A stretch of 46,022 nucleotides of DNA from a virus. The stretch covers positions 1-46,022 of the IMG/VR virus record IMGVR_UViG_3300018080_000261. One strand, written 5' to 3'. Below, one piece after another: positions 46,013 through 46,022 of the stretch. How positions within the stretch are numbered: the stretch's first letter is position 1; the number at the start of each line of letters is the position of its first letter. The position numbers were made by a program, and so were the translations under genes. Under the pieces are notes generated by a model that worked only from the letters and a program-made list of their open reading frames with translations, had not been told where the DNA came from and did not search any database.

Positions 46013-46022
46013 ATGTGGAAAA
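46013..46022 (+). CDS. Possible start of the next gene at the right edge
   Basis: AAGGTAGAAGG is followed by ATG and two codons before the window ends. Position suggests the next head gene, possibly the capsid protein. Confidence 0.3.

Overview
The window is a piece of a tailed bacteriophage genome (Caudoviricetes). The evidence is a large terminase (TerL), a portal protein, a herpes-assemblin-type prohead protease, a holin, an M15 endolysin and a long run of tail-fibre-like genes, all packed with short or overlapping junctions and strong Shine-Dalgarno (SD) sequences. No rRNA, tRNA, CRISPR array, insertion sequence or integrase was seen. The host cannot be named. A C-terminal outer-membrane-barrel-like sequence in one late protein hints at a diderm (Gram-negative-type) host, while the near-perfect AAAGGAGGTGAT ribosome sites only show a host with strong SD usage.

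Layout. (1) Positions 1-9405 are transcribed leftward and carry about 27 mostly small genes: an HExxH protein with an Ala/Pro-rich linker, a YpsA/SLOG protein, many tiny single-span membrane proteins, small Cys-rich proteins and a DEDDh exonuclease at the promoter-proximal end. Base-paired, apparently non-coding stretches lie between these genes, including two clearly related leader elements at 8.4 and 8.7 kb. This arm is visibly richer in G+C than the rest. (2) Positions 9406-9879 are a divergent control region. (3) Positions 9880-16834 are a rightward, AT-rich early/middle operon rich in nucleotide metabolism: MazG-like, nucleoside deoxyribosyltransferase-like, P-loop kinase, NDP kinase, a degenerate phosphoribosyltransferase-like protein, plus a small radical SAM protein and a zincin. 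It ends at a rho-independent terminator. (4) Positions 17006-25899 are a late operon of nine fibre-like paralogs built from interchangeable modules (a 65-70-residue beta module, six-bladed and five-bladed propeller repeats, double beta repeats) plus one small membrane protein. One paralog is cut by an in-frame amber codon. (5) Positions 25971-28188 hold small DNA-associated genes (Lar-like, Hc1-like, SANT-like), a silent fibre cassette, and a winged-helix gene followed by three palindromic repeats and an AT-rich tract, which together look like a replication origin or an autoregulatory operator. (6) Positions 28188-46022 hold a glycosyltransferase, a transglutaminase-like protein, ClpP, an actin-like ATPase, endolysin, cold-shock protein, dNMP kinase, HD hydrolase, TerS candidate, TerL, holin, a candidate envelope-spanning protein, an HNH homing endonuclease, portal, prohead protease and the first head genes.

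Two promoter-like classes recur. One is sigma70-like TTGACA-16/17-TATATT (9.8, 27.1, 30.8 kb). The other is a roughly 30-bp element, TAAACTAACC followed by an AT-rich core and often GACCATNAT, placed before five late gene blocks (16.9, 25.9, 30.9, 40.5, 44.4 kb). The second is the best candidate for a phage-specific late promoter. All functional names rest on motifs read by eye; no database search was possible.
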